Shown here piece by piece: positions 1-7,748 of a stretch of 64,000 nucleotides of DNA. The notes under the pieces were generated by a model. It made no database searches. It was not told the origin of the DNA and saw nothing but the letters and a program-made list of their open reading frames with translations. A program made the position numbers and the translations under genes. Origin of the DNA: Desulforhopalus sp. Lineage in GTDB: Bacteria; Desulfobacterota; Desulfobulbia; Desulfobulbales; Desulfocapsaceae. Position 1 is the first letter of the stretch, and each line of letters opens with the position of its first letter. The DNA is taken from NCBI GenBank assembly GCA_030247675.1, contig JAOTRX010000004.1:302910-366909 (forward strand), written 5' to 3'.

Positions 1-1
1 T

Positions 2-502
2 GTCGATTTTTTCCAAGGTTCGCTGCTCTATCTCATGCAGGTGCGTGAGGCTGTGAACTTGCCGGTACTGCGCAAGGATTTCATCATCGATGAATTGCAG
101 ATACAAGAGGCTGTGCAGCATGGGGCCGATGCCATCCTGCTCATCGCGGCAATCCTTGACTGGCGGCAAATCGCCGATTATCAGGCCTGCGCCTTTGAAT
201 GCGGCATGGATGTCCTGGTGGAAGTCCACGATGAGCGGGAAACCGAACAAGCCCTCAAGGCGGAAAGTCAGCTCATCGGTATCAACAACCGCAATCTGCA
301 AACCTTCGCCGTTGATCTGGCAACGACGTTTCGGCTGAAAAAGCTTATTCCCTCTGAGATTCCAGTCGTTAGCGAGTCGGGATTGAAGACGGTTGAGGAT
401 TTTCGCCGGTTGCGGGAGGAGGGCATCAAAGCTGCCCTTATCGGTGAAACCCTGATGCGCGCCGGTGCCGATAGTGACCTGCTCCGCTCACTGAGGGGCT
501 AG
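2..502 (+). CDS. trpC: Indole-3-glycerol phosphate synthase, C-terminal part (cut by window edge)
   Basis: This is the C-terminal two thirds of the TIM-barrel enzyme that closes the indole ring in tryptophan synthesis. The reading frame is open from the first bases of the window, so the gene starts upstream; the ATG at 35 is internal. Family signatures are visible: FFQGS just before residue Met35, VLRKDFI, GADAILLI, the VEVHDE strand, IGINNRNL and VSESGL, followed by the ALIGE phosphate-binding region. It is followed after nine bases by trpF in the same direction, the usual trp operon order. Identification is based on these conserved blocks and is secure. Confidence 0.96.
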   Translation, partial: VDFFQGSLLYLMQVREAVNLPVLRKDFIIDELQIQEAVQHGADAILLIAAILDWRQIADYQACAFECGMDVLVEVHDERETEQALKAESQLIGINNRNLQTFAVDLATTFRLKKLIPSEIPVVSESGLKTVEDFRRLREEGIKAALIGETLMRAGADSDLLRSLRG

Positions 503-511
503 GGGTTGCTC

Positions 512-1171
512 ATGGAGCAGCGGCCAATCCGAAGAACCCGTGTCAAGATGTGCGGCACCACCCGGCTGGAAGATGCCCTCGGCGCCGCTCGCCTTGGCGT
601 CGATGCCCTGGGGTTTATCTTTTACCCGAAAAGCCCGAGATACATCAGCCGGGAGGCGGTAGCCAGCATCCTCGCGAAACTGCCGCCGTTTGTAGCGCGG
701 GTGGGGGTCTTCGTTGATGCGCCGCTTACCGAGGTGGTGCAAACGGTTGGAACCGGATTGTCATTTGTCCAGCTGCACGGCAGCGAAAGCCCCGAGTATT
801 GCCGAGAATTACGAGCCCTGCTGCCCAGCTGCGGGTTCCTCAAGGCATTCAGGGTGAGTGCCGAGAGTTCCGGCGCCACCTTTACCCCGTACGAAACATG
901 CGTCGATGCCTTTCTTCTTGATACCTATATGAAGGGCGCCAAGGGGGGGACCGGCGAGGTCTTCGACTGGTCGATTATCGACAAACTCAAGTTGCAGCGT
1001 CCGGTTATCCTTGCCGGCGGCCTTTCGCCGGAAAACGTCGCCCAGGCCATTTTGGAAGTTGCGCCCTATGCGGTTGATATCAATTCAGCAATTGAATTGC
1101 GGCCGGGAGTAAAAGACATCCGCCGTCTGCAGACAGTCATGGAAATGGTCGGTGAGGCCGACCGTCGCTAA
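512..1171 (+). CDS. trpF: Phosphoribosylanthranilate isomerase
   Basis: TrpF converts phosphoribosylanthranilate to CdRP, the step before TrpC. The 219-residue length is normal for the single-domain TIM barrel. Visible signatures are VKMCGTT (the catalytic Cys strand, usually KICG), LGFIFYPKSPRY, VGVFVD, VQLHG, the DAFLLDT strand with catalytic Asp, GGTG, ILAGGLSPENV and the C-terminal phosphate loop (DINSAIE, usually SSGVE). A TTG at 506 is in frame, but the ATG at 512 sits behind a GAGGGGCTAGGGG purine run and is preferred. The substitution SSGVE to NSAIE is mildly unusual. It lies immediately downstream of trpC and is convergent with rlpA. Confidence 0.95.
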   Translation: MEQRPIRRTRVKMCGTTRLEDALGAARLGVDALGFIFYPKSPRYISREAVASILAKLPPFVARVGVFVDAPLTEVVQTVGTGLSFVQLHGSESPEYCRELRALLPSCGFLKAFRVSAESSGATFTPYETCVDAFLLDTYMKGAKGGTGEVFDWSIIDKLKLQRPVILAGGLSPENVAQAILEVAPYAVDINSAIELRPGVKDIRRLQTVMEMVGEADRR

Positions 1172-1195
1172 TTTTCCTGTAAGCTTTTTCGGGCC

Positions 1196-2023
1196 TTAAC
1201 GGGCAATCACGAATGCCCCCCTATAACCGCTTTCAATGAGGGCCTTTTCCGCAGTTTTGGCGCTATGCAATGTCTTGCCGACATAGACCCGGACGCCGTA
1301 TAAAATATCTTTAGGGCTGAAAGACTTATGGATGATTGTGGTATGCCCGGCATCAGTGAAGCGCTTTTGTAGCCTCGTTGCATTCGATTCTTTTGCGAAA
1401 GATCCAATCTGCACGAAAAATTCCCCCAATGCATAATCCTCGTTGTCTGGGGTGGCAGTTTCACCTTCTCTGGTGGTCGTCCCATCGGCCAGGGTAACGA
1501 TTTGTACCTTAGCGGTGCCGTTGCCGACAACTCCCAGTGATTTAGCTGCCTTATAGCTTAAATCAATAATTCTTCCCCTGATTAATGGGCCTCGGTCGTT
1601 GACGCGGACCAGGGTGTTCTTACCGTTTTCGAGATTTTTTACCAGGAGGACGGTGTCCATAGGTAAAGTCTTGTGGGCGGCAGTGAGCGAGTGCATGTTA
1701 TACAGCTCACCATTTGAGGTTTTACGGCCATGGAAGGGAGGACCATACCACGAGGCAAAGCCCTTTTGGATAAAACCGTTTGATGAGGGGGTTGAATAGT
1801 ATGATTTTTCTGCAATAACAAATGGTTCCTTGCTTCTCAGCCAAATATTTCCCGCCTCTGCTCCTTTTGGCAAAAGAAAAAATATACTGAACGCCAGAAG
1901 GCAAACTACCCCCGGTAGACCCGCCGTCAGCCAGCGGGTGGAAGCCGCATTACATAGCTGTTTAAGGGTTCGCGAGGATAATCGGTGGCACAAGGCCATC
2001 CGGTGGTGAAGAAGGTACATCAT
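1196..2023 (-). CDS. rlpA: RlpA-type septal lytic transglycosylase with SPOR domain
   Basis: RlpA proteins bind denuded septal peptidoglycan and in some bacteria cleave it, aiding daughter-cell separation. The 275-residue protein has a hydrophobic N-terminal segment (about residues 35-56) acting as membrane anchor or signal, a double-psi beta-barrel (about 86-178) with the signatures ASWYG, GRKTSNGE, LPMDT, VRVNDRGP and IDLSYKAA, and a C-terminal SPOR domain (about 200-272, starting FFVQIGSF). No Cys lipobox follows the hydrophobic segment, so it is probably not a lipoprotein despite the family name. It is convergent with trpF, 24 bases away, and transcribed alone. Confidence 0.9.
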   Translation of the reverse strand: MMYLLHHRMALCHRLSSRTLKQLCNAASTRWLTAGLPGVVCLLAFSIFFLLPKGAEAGNIWLRSKEPFVIAEKSYYSTPSSNGFIQKGFASWYGPPFHGRKTSNGELYNMHSLTAAHKTLPMDTVLLVKNLENGKNTLVRVNDRGPLIRGRIIDLSYKAAKSLGVVGNGTAKVQIVTLADGTTTREGETATPDNEDYALGEFFVQIGSFAKESNATRLQKRFTDAGHTTIIHKSFSPKDILYGVRVYVGKTLHSAKTAEKALIESGYRGAFVIAR

Positions 2024-2427
2024 AGGTTGATAATACAGCCTTGATTAAAAGAAGGCAGCTAAGAAGGCCAAAAGCGAGAACGCTTCTCAGCAACCCTTGC
2101 AAAGATTTACGAGGTATCTATGTGCATACCAGGCCGGCGACCCTTGAAGAATGGCTGGTTGGTGACCAACAACACTTCGCTGCAACAGGCCTCGGATAGG
2201 GCAAAGACCTGAGCATACTGCATCTATTATGTTCGAAATGATTGTAATAGTCAAAAACCAACCGAAAATTGGTAGCGAAAAAATGGCAGGGTAACGCCGG
2301 AGCTTGGCAGTGAGGAGACTGATTTTCTTTGCAAAGAGCGAAAAGAGTTTGTTGTACTATCCCGATTTTGCAGGAAAATATCAGAAGAACCTTGAGTAAA
2401 TCAAAGAGTCCAAGCTTTCTATAATAG
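2024..2427. other. Intergenic stretch without a recognisable gene
   Basis: The roughly 490 bases between the rlpA start and the tRNA contain no credible reading frame. They should hold the leftward rlpA promoter and the rightward tRNA promoter; only the latter has a plausible candidate. Confidence 0.5.
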
Positions 2428-2456
2428 TTGAACTTTCAAGAAGTACCTGATATATA
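2428..2456 (+). promoter_or_regulatory. Candidate promoter for the tRNA-Thr gene
   Basis: A TTGAAC element (2428-2433) and a TATATA element (2451-2456) are separated by 17 bases, about 60 bases before the tRNA. Each matches four of six consensus positions, so this is only a plausible sigma-70 site. Confidence 0.3.
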
Positions 2457-2515
2457 GGCCTACTGGAAGTCGCGGAGCCTTTTGTTGCATACGTTCTCTC
2501 GATCTTCCGATGTTT

Positions 2516-2591
2516 GCCAGCATAGCTCAGTTGGTAGAGCGGCGCTCTCGTAAAGCGCAGGCCAGCGGTTCGATTCCGCTTGCTGGCTCCA
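2516..2591 (+). tRNA. tRNA-Thr (anticodon CGT)
   Basis: A 76-base cloverleaf with encoded CCA. The acceptor stem pairs GCCAGCA with TGCTGGC. The D arm is GCTCAGTTGGTAGAGC, the anticodon stem is GCGCT/AGCGC around the loop CTCGTAA with CGT at positions 34-36, the variable loop has five bases, and the T arm is AGCGG-TTCGATT-CCGCT. CGT reads the threonine codon ACG. The downstream DNA carries an integrase tail and element genes, so this tRNA is the likely attachment site of the decayed element to its right. Confidence 0.96.
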
Positions 2592-2599
2592 GTAAATTC

Positions 2600-2638
2600 A
2601 AGGACTTATGGCTTTATGTCGTAAGTCCTTTTTTCTTT
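2600..2638 (+). terminator. Rho-independent terminator after tRNA-Thr
   Basis: A perfect nine-base stem (AAGGACTTA at 2600-2608, TAAGTCCTT at 2622-2630) with a 13-base loop is followed directly by a T-rich tract. It lies nine bases after the tRNA CCA end. Confidence 0.85.
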
Positions 2639-2656
2639 TCCCCACACCATTCCCCA

Positions 2657-2800
2657 CAGGTTGTCCGAAATACCCTATATGCTCATTTAAGGGATGATGC
2701 ATTAAGACAAGCGGCAGATCTGGCCGGGGACATAATCAATGATGCAATAAATCAGAATTGCCAAACTATAGACCCACTTGCAGAGTTGAATAATGGATAA
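2657..2800 (+). pseudogene. C-terminal scrap of a tyrosine-recombinase integrase
   Basis: The frame reads QVVRNTLYAHLRDDALRQAA and ends about 25 residues later. The YAHLxDDxLRxAA pattern is the tail that follows the catalytic Tyr region of phage-type integrases (usually TxRYAHLSDxxLREAA). Nothing upstream in any frame supplies the Arg-His-Arg catalytic box, so only the last ~47 residues remain, placed between the tRNA terminator and the element genes. The integrase orientation (reading away from the tRNA with its tail close to it) and size are consistent with a deletion of the rest of the gene. Identification rests on the short motif alone. Confidence 0.5.
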
Positions 2801-3401
2801 GCAACGTGGATTCAAATCTGGAATTATTATATTTACTCCAGAATGAAAGAGTGAGCGGCGAAAGCTTCTTGCTCATCATGGGATGAGCGCGGAAGATTTC
2901 TTCTGACGCATCACCCAACAACAGAAAGTGGACTATGTTGAGGAGAATCAGGCTGGTTTTTCTTACCTGGATATTCAATTGGAATGTCAGAGCAATGGCC
3001 CGTTTCCCGAAGACCTTCGTAGAAGCCTATCCGCAATGCAGACCCACCATAGTGACTTCTGACAATTTCGAGTCATTCCTCCTGCTGCCCGAGGATGATT
3101 GATCCGGATCCTCACACCGCACTTTCTATCACAACCATCTGTCTCAATTTCGAGCAGCACAAGTAGATTACTTTTGTTGACCATTGAGAGTAAGAAAGAA
3201 ATCCTTGTAATGGTTTTTGAGAATTAAATTGACAATTTGTTCATGTAGGGGGTAACTGGGGCTCGAAAAGGGTAACCCAAAAAAGTCCCAATATAATCGG
3301 TTTTCAAACAGGATAGGGTAGCTACCGAAAAGCCGTAACCTTGACGGCCTACCAGTTCGATTTCTATATCAAGGAAATGATCTAAATAGGGTTGGGATAG
3401 A
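2801..3401. other. Gene-poor low-GC element DNA
   Basis: No intact gene is visible. Short open stretches on the plus strand near 2920-3060 have coding-like composition in two overlapping frames but no recognisable family; they may be scraps of lost element genes. Confidence 0.35.
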
Positions 3402-4145
3402 GTGTATTTTCTCAAAGAGACGGCCGATAAAATAAAGACTACCGAGAACGATATTTTACGCAGAGCAATGCTTAGCAATAATGATGGTTCTTTTTTCAGC
3501 AACCCTACAGATGTGTATCTGTCAATTTGGTATACAGGTCTTCTTTGGAAAAGGAGTACTGAACATGTCTTGGGAGGTCTCAGAGAATGGAATGGCCTCC
3601 TGGATATTCGGCCTGCTGATGTGCCAATGATTTTAGTAAATTTGAAGCCTGTTTACCTTTCCTCATTTATAGAAAGACGGGATCAATATATAGCATTGGA
3701 ATCGCGTCCTGCTGGGCAATCACACGAAATAGATCCATATGTCAATGCCGGAGACACAAATGAGGGCGTTAGATTTCGCTCACTTGAGTACCCTGAAAGG
3801 CTCGTTCCTTTGATTAAGAAAGTGGAAGTTTCAAGAGATAACATTTTGGTTAATGAATGGAATTTTAGTCTGTTAAAAATGTTACATTCAAGTAATACGA
3901 ATTCGAAATCTCCATTTCCTGTTGAACCTGTCGCCCAAAAAGATATGTCCGTAACATTGAGGGAAAAAGAAAAACCGTTGCGAACCTTAGAGACGATAGC
4001 GAAGTATTGTGGAGTCCACGCAAAAACCATTAAGCTTTGGAGAAAACGTGATAAGGATTTTCCCGCGTCGTCAGTCGGTACAGGGACAGTGACGGCATTA
4101 CCGTCTGAATTAAATGCATGGATGTTGCGAAACAATAAAAAATAA
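3402..4145 (+). CDS. Element-borne protein with C-terminal helix-turn-helix
   Basis: A 247-residue soluble protein of unknown function; the only start in reach is a GTG at 3402. Residues ~195-245 (LETIAKYCGVHAKTIKLWRK) look like a helix-turn-helix of the type used by phage and island regulators, ending in a short basic tail. The N-terminal half begins ETADKIKTTENDILRRA, which resembles the small 'AlpA-like at the N terminus' helices seen in element proteins, and has no catalytic motif I recognise. Low GC relative to the chromosome and its place between an integrase scrap and an excisionase-like gene indicate an acquired element. A DNA-binding role is inferred from the HTH only. Confidence 0.6.
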   Translation: MYFLKETADKIKTTENDILRRAMLSNNDGSFFSNPTDVYLSIWYTGLLWKRSTEHVLGGLREWNGLLDIRPADVPMILVNLKPVYLSSFIERRDQYIALESRPAGQSHEIDPYVNAGDTNEGVRFRSLEYPERLVPLIKKVEVSRDNILVNEWNFSLLKMLHSSNTNSKSPFPVEPVAQKDMSVTLREKEKPLRTLETIAKYCGVHAKTIKLWRKRDKDFPASSVGTGTVTALPSELNAWMLRNNKK

Positions 4146-4318
4146 CTACACTCCCTTATCTTCCCCAATTTACCCCTAATTTACCCCTGTATCACCTCTT
4201 TGTTTTCCCCAATTTATCCCCGCTTTTGCTTCTGCAGCCTTTTTTTGATTGTGTAATTATCCACGCATATCCAACAGGGTATTGGGTTTTATATTATTCA
4301 ACATAAGGAGAATATGTG

Positions 4319-4537
4319 ATGGCAGAAAAAAAATGGATTAGTGAAAAGGAAGTTGAGGCGATGACAGGACGGAAATTACAAACCCTACGGAACGATCGGT
4401 TTCATGGACGTGGTTTTCCTTACGTAAAAAATGGAAAATCAGTGAGATATTTGGTCGATGATGTTGTGGCATTCATGGAAGCGAGGCGGATTTCTACCTC
4501 AGATGACCTGCAGAAACAAAATGTGCCACTTAAATGA
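4319..4537 (+). CDS. AlpA/excisionase-like small DNA-binding protein
   Basis: A 72-residue protein with the layout of the AlpA/MerR-like winged HTH family: WISEKEVEAMTGRKLQTLRN (recognition helix region), then GRGFPYVKNGKSVRYLVDDV, the wing with the typical 'xxG(K/R)xVRY' pattern, and a short helix ending in EARR. Such proteins act as excisionases or as regulators of integrase genes in islands. The ATG at 4319 is preceded by AAGGAG at good spacing; a GTG at 4316 is also in frame. Its neighbours (integrase tail, RadC-like gene) support the island context. Confidence 0.75.
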   Translation: MAEKKWISEKEVEAMTGRKLQTLRNDRFHGRGFPYVKNGKSVRYLVDDVVAFMEARRISTSDDLQKQNVPLK

Positions 4538-4550
4538 CCGGACACGAAAA

Positions 4551-4590
4551 AGCGACTTCCCTTGAATTGGCTGGCAGGCCGGAAGTCGCT
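4551..4590. repeat. Perfect 10-bp inverted repeat after the excisionase gene
   Basis: AGCGACTTCC at 4551-4560 and GGAAGTCGCT at 4581-4590 enclose a 20-base loop, starting 13 bases after the stop codon. There is no T-run, so it could be a Rho-independent terminator variant, a processing hairpin or a protein-binding site. Confidence 0.5.
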
Positions 4591-4925
4591 CTCTCACAAC
4601 AGAAATATCATAGCATTATTCACATACAAAAACGACCAGATGAACTTTTTAAACAGATAGGATCACACCAGAAAGCTCTTTTTTTCATTCCGCCACAAAA
4701 AAATTTTCCGTTTGTTGGAAATGTCAGAAATATTTAAGAATCAATAATTAGATTGGTGCGTTCGGACCACAACATGTAACTAAACTATGATTTTTGATGG
4801 AGAAGAGAATGGGTAATCCCCCTATAAAATACGAATAACCAATTTCGAATAAAGTCTAATCGGAGCGCTACATTTTTCTTGTTCTTGGCATGGTCTTTTA
4901 CTTTGATGCCTAACGAGGTGAGGCC

Positions 4926-5405
4926 ATGATATTGTTTGTCCAAAACGAACAGGGACAATATACCCCTGCAACGTCAAAAATGATCATCAAAGAAGGTCGT
5001 TGTCGCACTCGTGACGCTTTGAAAAAAGGAACTGATTATATTGGATCGACAGAAGATGCAAAGGAGGCGATCTCCACCCTTCTCATAAAAAAAGAGCATG
5101 AGGTCTTCGGTTGTCTGTTTTTAGACTGTAACCACAGGATTATTAAATGGACAGAAATGTTTTTTGGTACTATCGATTCTACAGTTGTTCACCCTCGCGA
5201 AGTGGTCAAAGAAGCCCTACGTCTAAATGCCGCCTCGGTAATTTTGGCCCACAACCATCCTTCAGGGACTAGTAAGCCAACACGACAAGACATTGAGATC
5301 ACACGTATTTTAAAAAATGTTTTGTTGGTTATTGATGTTCTGGTGCTGGATCACATAATCGTAGGAGATGACGTGACATCTCTTAGCGACATAGGACAGT
5401 GTTAA
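4926..5405 (+). CDS. RadC-like JAB/JAMM domain protein
   Basis: A 159-residue protein of the RadC family as found on plasmids and islands, without the N-terminal HhH domain of chromosomal RadC. The JAMM metal-binding signature is intact: HNHPSG followed by D seven residues on (TRQD), with upstream PREVVKEAL and N-terminal GCLFLDCNHRI strands, and downstream VLDHIIVG. The family was once linked to DNA repair but its true activity is unresolved; island copies are common beside anti-restriction and mobilisation genes. The ATG at 4926 is preceded by a GAGGTGAGG ribosome-binding site. It is the last recognisable gene of the element. Confidence 0.85.
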   Translation: MILFVQNEQGQYTPATSKMIIKEGRCRTRDALKKGTDYIGSTEDAKEAISTLLIKKEHEVFGCLFLDCNHRIIKWTEMFFGTIDSTVVHPREVVKEALRLNAASVILAHNHPSGTSKPTRQDIEITRILKNVLLVIDVLVLDHIIVGDDVTSLSDIGQC

Positions 5406-6162
5406 TCTCTTAGATCTGAAATCCTCTCTCAAAAGGTTTTAGCGGGCGGTCTGTTTAAGCACCGAGACTTTAGTCAGATGCATCTCCAGTTGCTTTTTGA
5501 GAGTATTGATGAAAAAGGGTTTCGATCTCTGTAATAATCTCGCCGCTGGTGAGTGAGTATTATATATCGACTACGCATCCGTTGAGGCTGGACGTGCTAA
5601 GGACCATCAAAACATGGCTTACCGAAAGTAAAAGCTCAAGTTAAAAGTAGAAGAATAGGTTTGGTACGTATACTCACTGACCATCACGGAGACTCAGGAA
5701 CAATCTGAGGCTTCTACCTTTTATTTTTCTGTCATGAAATGTTTGCTTCTCAAAAGATCAATATGACCTTTTTATGTTGCTAGGTGTTCGAGGCAACCAA
5801 TTGATTACGTATATACAGTAGATACCTTTAATCAATAAGGATTCCCTCCAGATTAAGATGCTCTTTGGATAGCTCTTCTTTGCAGTTGCTCCATTTCTGA
5901 CCAATTCTGTGTTGTTATCCGATCATACGCTCTCAGGAAACATATAAACTGAATGTGTCGGGCATTCACTTTACAGATCGAACCTAAGACAATCACCGAC
6001 CCGCCGAAAATTAAGACTAATAGTGCACCTTTTTCCAGATGGAGCCTTGAACCTTATTCTCGATTAATGTGGGTACGGTGTCATTATTGCGGGTTTCTAC
6101 ACTTAGTGAGTCTCACGCTGTTCTATGCCGTGAAGCAGGAAATTGTTGATAGCATTAAAGAG
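5406..6162. other. Gene-poor stretch at the right side of the element
   Basis: About 750 bases with no supported gene. A copy of the tRNA 3' end that would mark the right attachment site was looked for by eye between 5400 and 6200 and not found, so the element boundary is undefined. Confidence 0.4.
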
Positions 6163-6878
6163 CTATATCTCATTGTACCGTCCCAATTGATGGAGATACC
6201 CGCAGTAATCAACTACTCCTAACAAGAGGTGGGCGGCAAGTGTCGGGTTGATGGGGCGGATGACACCCTGCTCCACACCCTTTTGTATCTCACGGACGAG
6301 GGGAGTTGTTATCTGCCGCACGATCTGTCGGTACTTCTCACCGAAAGCATAATTAGGGCTCACCGAGGCACCGCGGAGAAGGTTCATTGCGTCGGCCCAC
6401 CTGGGATAGGTCACAAGAAAGCTCCAGGCCCGTTTGCGCAATCGCAGCACAATGTTCCGTCATCCTTTACCTCCTGCCAGACGTCCGCGTACAGATCGAA
6501 AAAGAGACGCTCGGCACTGTCTATGAAGATCTCGTCCTTGTTCTTGAAGAAGACATAGAAGGTTCCCCGACCGATTGCCGCCTCGGCAACAATATCGGCG
6601 ATGCTCGTATCCGCACACCCTTTTTCTATGAAAATACGGATCGCCGCGCGGACGATCGCCTCCTTTTTGTCGATATTGAGAGGGAGCGCGTTCTCCACCC
6701 CATGCTGGTCCTGCAATCCCTTGGCGGTGCGCCGCAGCCAGTCCGGCAACTGCCCGGTCAAGTGGCGGAAATGCAGATAATCAAGAAGAATGTCGTTTCG
6801 ACCGCCCCAAAGGGCGGCATTATAAAGATCTTCAAGGGTTTCCGGCGAGAAGAAGAAACCGGAATCGTTCTCCGTCAA
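6163..6878 (-). pseudogene. TetR-family regulator, frameshifted and 5'-truncated
   Basis: Two overlapping frames together encode one TetR-type repressor. The upstream frame (6878 to about 6440) contains the classic HTH: KKEAIVRAAIRIFIEKGCADTSIADIVAEAAIGRGTFYVFFKNKDEIF. The downstream frame (about 6450 to 6163) continues with RLRKRAWSFL and the ligand-binding helices to the natural end. They join if one base is altered in 6411-6450. Upstream of the HTH are ~70 residues (FFFSPETLEDLYNAA) that resemble a MerR-like wing plus linker, and the frame runs upstream to a stop with only weak start codons, so the 5' end may also be lost. The usual target would be an efflux or lipid gene nearby; none is certain. 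Confidence 0.7.
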
Positions 6879-6935
6879 ATAAGGATAATGGGGAACGATC
6901 AGTACCCGCGCAACGGCAGAGCCAGCTTCGGTCTG

Positions 6936-7748
6936 CTAACGGGCGCCCAATTCATCTCCCTGTCGATAAAGTTCAAGAAGCAGATTCCTTGTCTTTTTCC
7001 GATCGCGGAGCAGTTCCTTCTTGATGGCACAAAGCTGTTCATAGACCACCGCACTGTTGGTGCTGGCGTAGGTCGGTCCAGGTTCCATGAAGTAGGGTGG
7101 AACGATCCCCAGCCTGGTCAGCCTGCGGGGCCATTTTTTGTAATAGAATTCGGTAATCTTCAGGTTGTAGATGAATTGGGTCTGCAGAAACCGGTGAAAA
7201 CCAATGTCGGTGAAGCGGCGCAGGTGAGGGTTCTCCCACTCATTGAAACCATCGTGATAAAGAACCCCCTCGCGCAAGCCTCGCATGATCGGCAGAACGT
7301 TGTGCAAGAGATATTCGTTGGGTACATGGCCAAACAGAACCCCTTCAGGAGCCAGCAGGTCGCCAATCATCTTCAGGGTTCGAAGGGGATCCCGCAGATG
7401 CTCGAAGACATCGGAGCAAACTGCGATTTCGATATTTTCCAGGTGGGGGGCCGGCCCTTGGTCGAGATCGCACCGATGAAACACCGCACCGAACCTTGCA
7501 AAGTCGGCCTGAAACTCGGTGCCGACGTCGATGGCATGCTTTTCCGCAATCATCGCGGGCGCCAGGGCCAGAAACTCTGGGCTTCCAGACCCGACTTCCG
7601 CCAGACTCCGGCTGTCCATCCGTTCGATGAATAACAGATAGAGGGCGCGCCAGCGGCCGAGTTTCAGCTTCCGGCGGTGCCGGAGAAGGTAACTGGACTC
7701 TTCTTCACTCAAAGGAGTAATCCCCCTCCCCCACGAATCGGCAGGCAC
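6936..7748 (-). CDS. Class I SAM-dependent methyltransferase
   Basis: A 270-residue protein with a Methyltransf_23-type Rossmann core: LAEVGSGSPEF (motif I, SAM-binding Gly loop), HAIDVG (acidic end of strand 2), CDLDQG, VCSDVFEHLRDP (motif typical of this group) and LLAPEGVLFGHVPNE. The C-terminal part (NPHLRRFTD, then a basic helix-rich tail) suggests a soluble enzyme acting on a sugar or lipid-linked acceptor. The start is a GTG at 7748 overlapping the end of the GT4 gene by 44 bases, so the two are translationally coupled and likely act on the same product. The substrate is unknown. Confidence 0.8.
   Translation of the reverse strand: MPADSWGRGITPLSEEESSYLLRHRRKLKLGRWRALYLLFIERMDSRSLAEVGSGSPEFLALAPAMIAEKHAIDVGTEFQADFARFGAVFHRCDLDQGPAPHLENIEIAVCSDVFEHLRDPLRTLKMIGDLLAPEGVLFGHVPNEYLLHNVLPIMRGLREGVLYHDGFNEWENPHLRRFTDIGFHRFLQTQFIYNLKITEFYYKKWPRRLTRLGIVPPYFMEPGPTYASTNSAVVYEQLCAIKKELLRDRKKTRNLLLELYRQGDELGAR

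Noticed and set aside
2510..2656. An open frame starting within the tRNA region
   Set aside because: The first part is the tRNA and terminator read in frame; only the later segment (from 2657) resembles an integrase tail.
4534..4737. A 67-residue frame overlapping the end of the excisionase gene
   Set aside because: It runs through the inverted repeat, lacks a Shine-Dalgarno site and resembles no family.
6387..7634. A 415-residue open frame on the plus strand
   Set aside because: It runs antisense through the TetR and methyltransferase genes, which have clear motifs; its product matches nothing and shows no ribosome-binding site. A GC-driven shadow.
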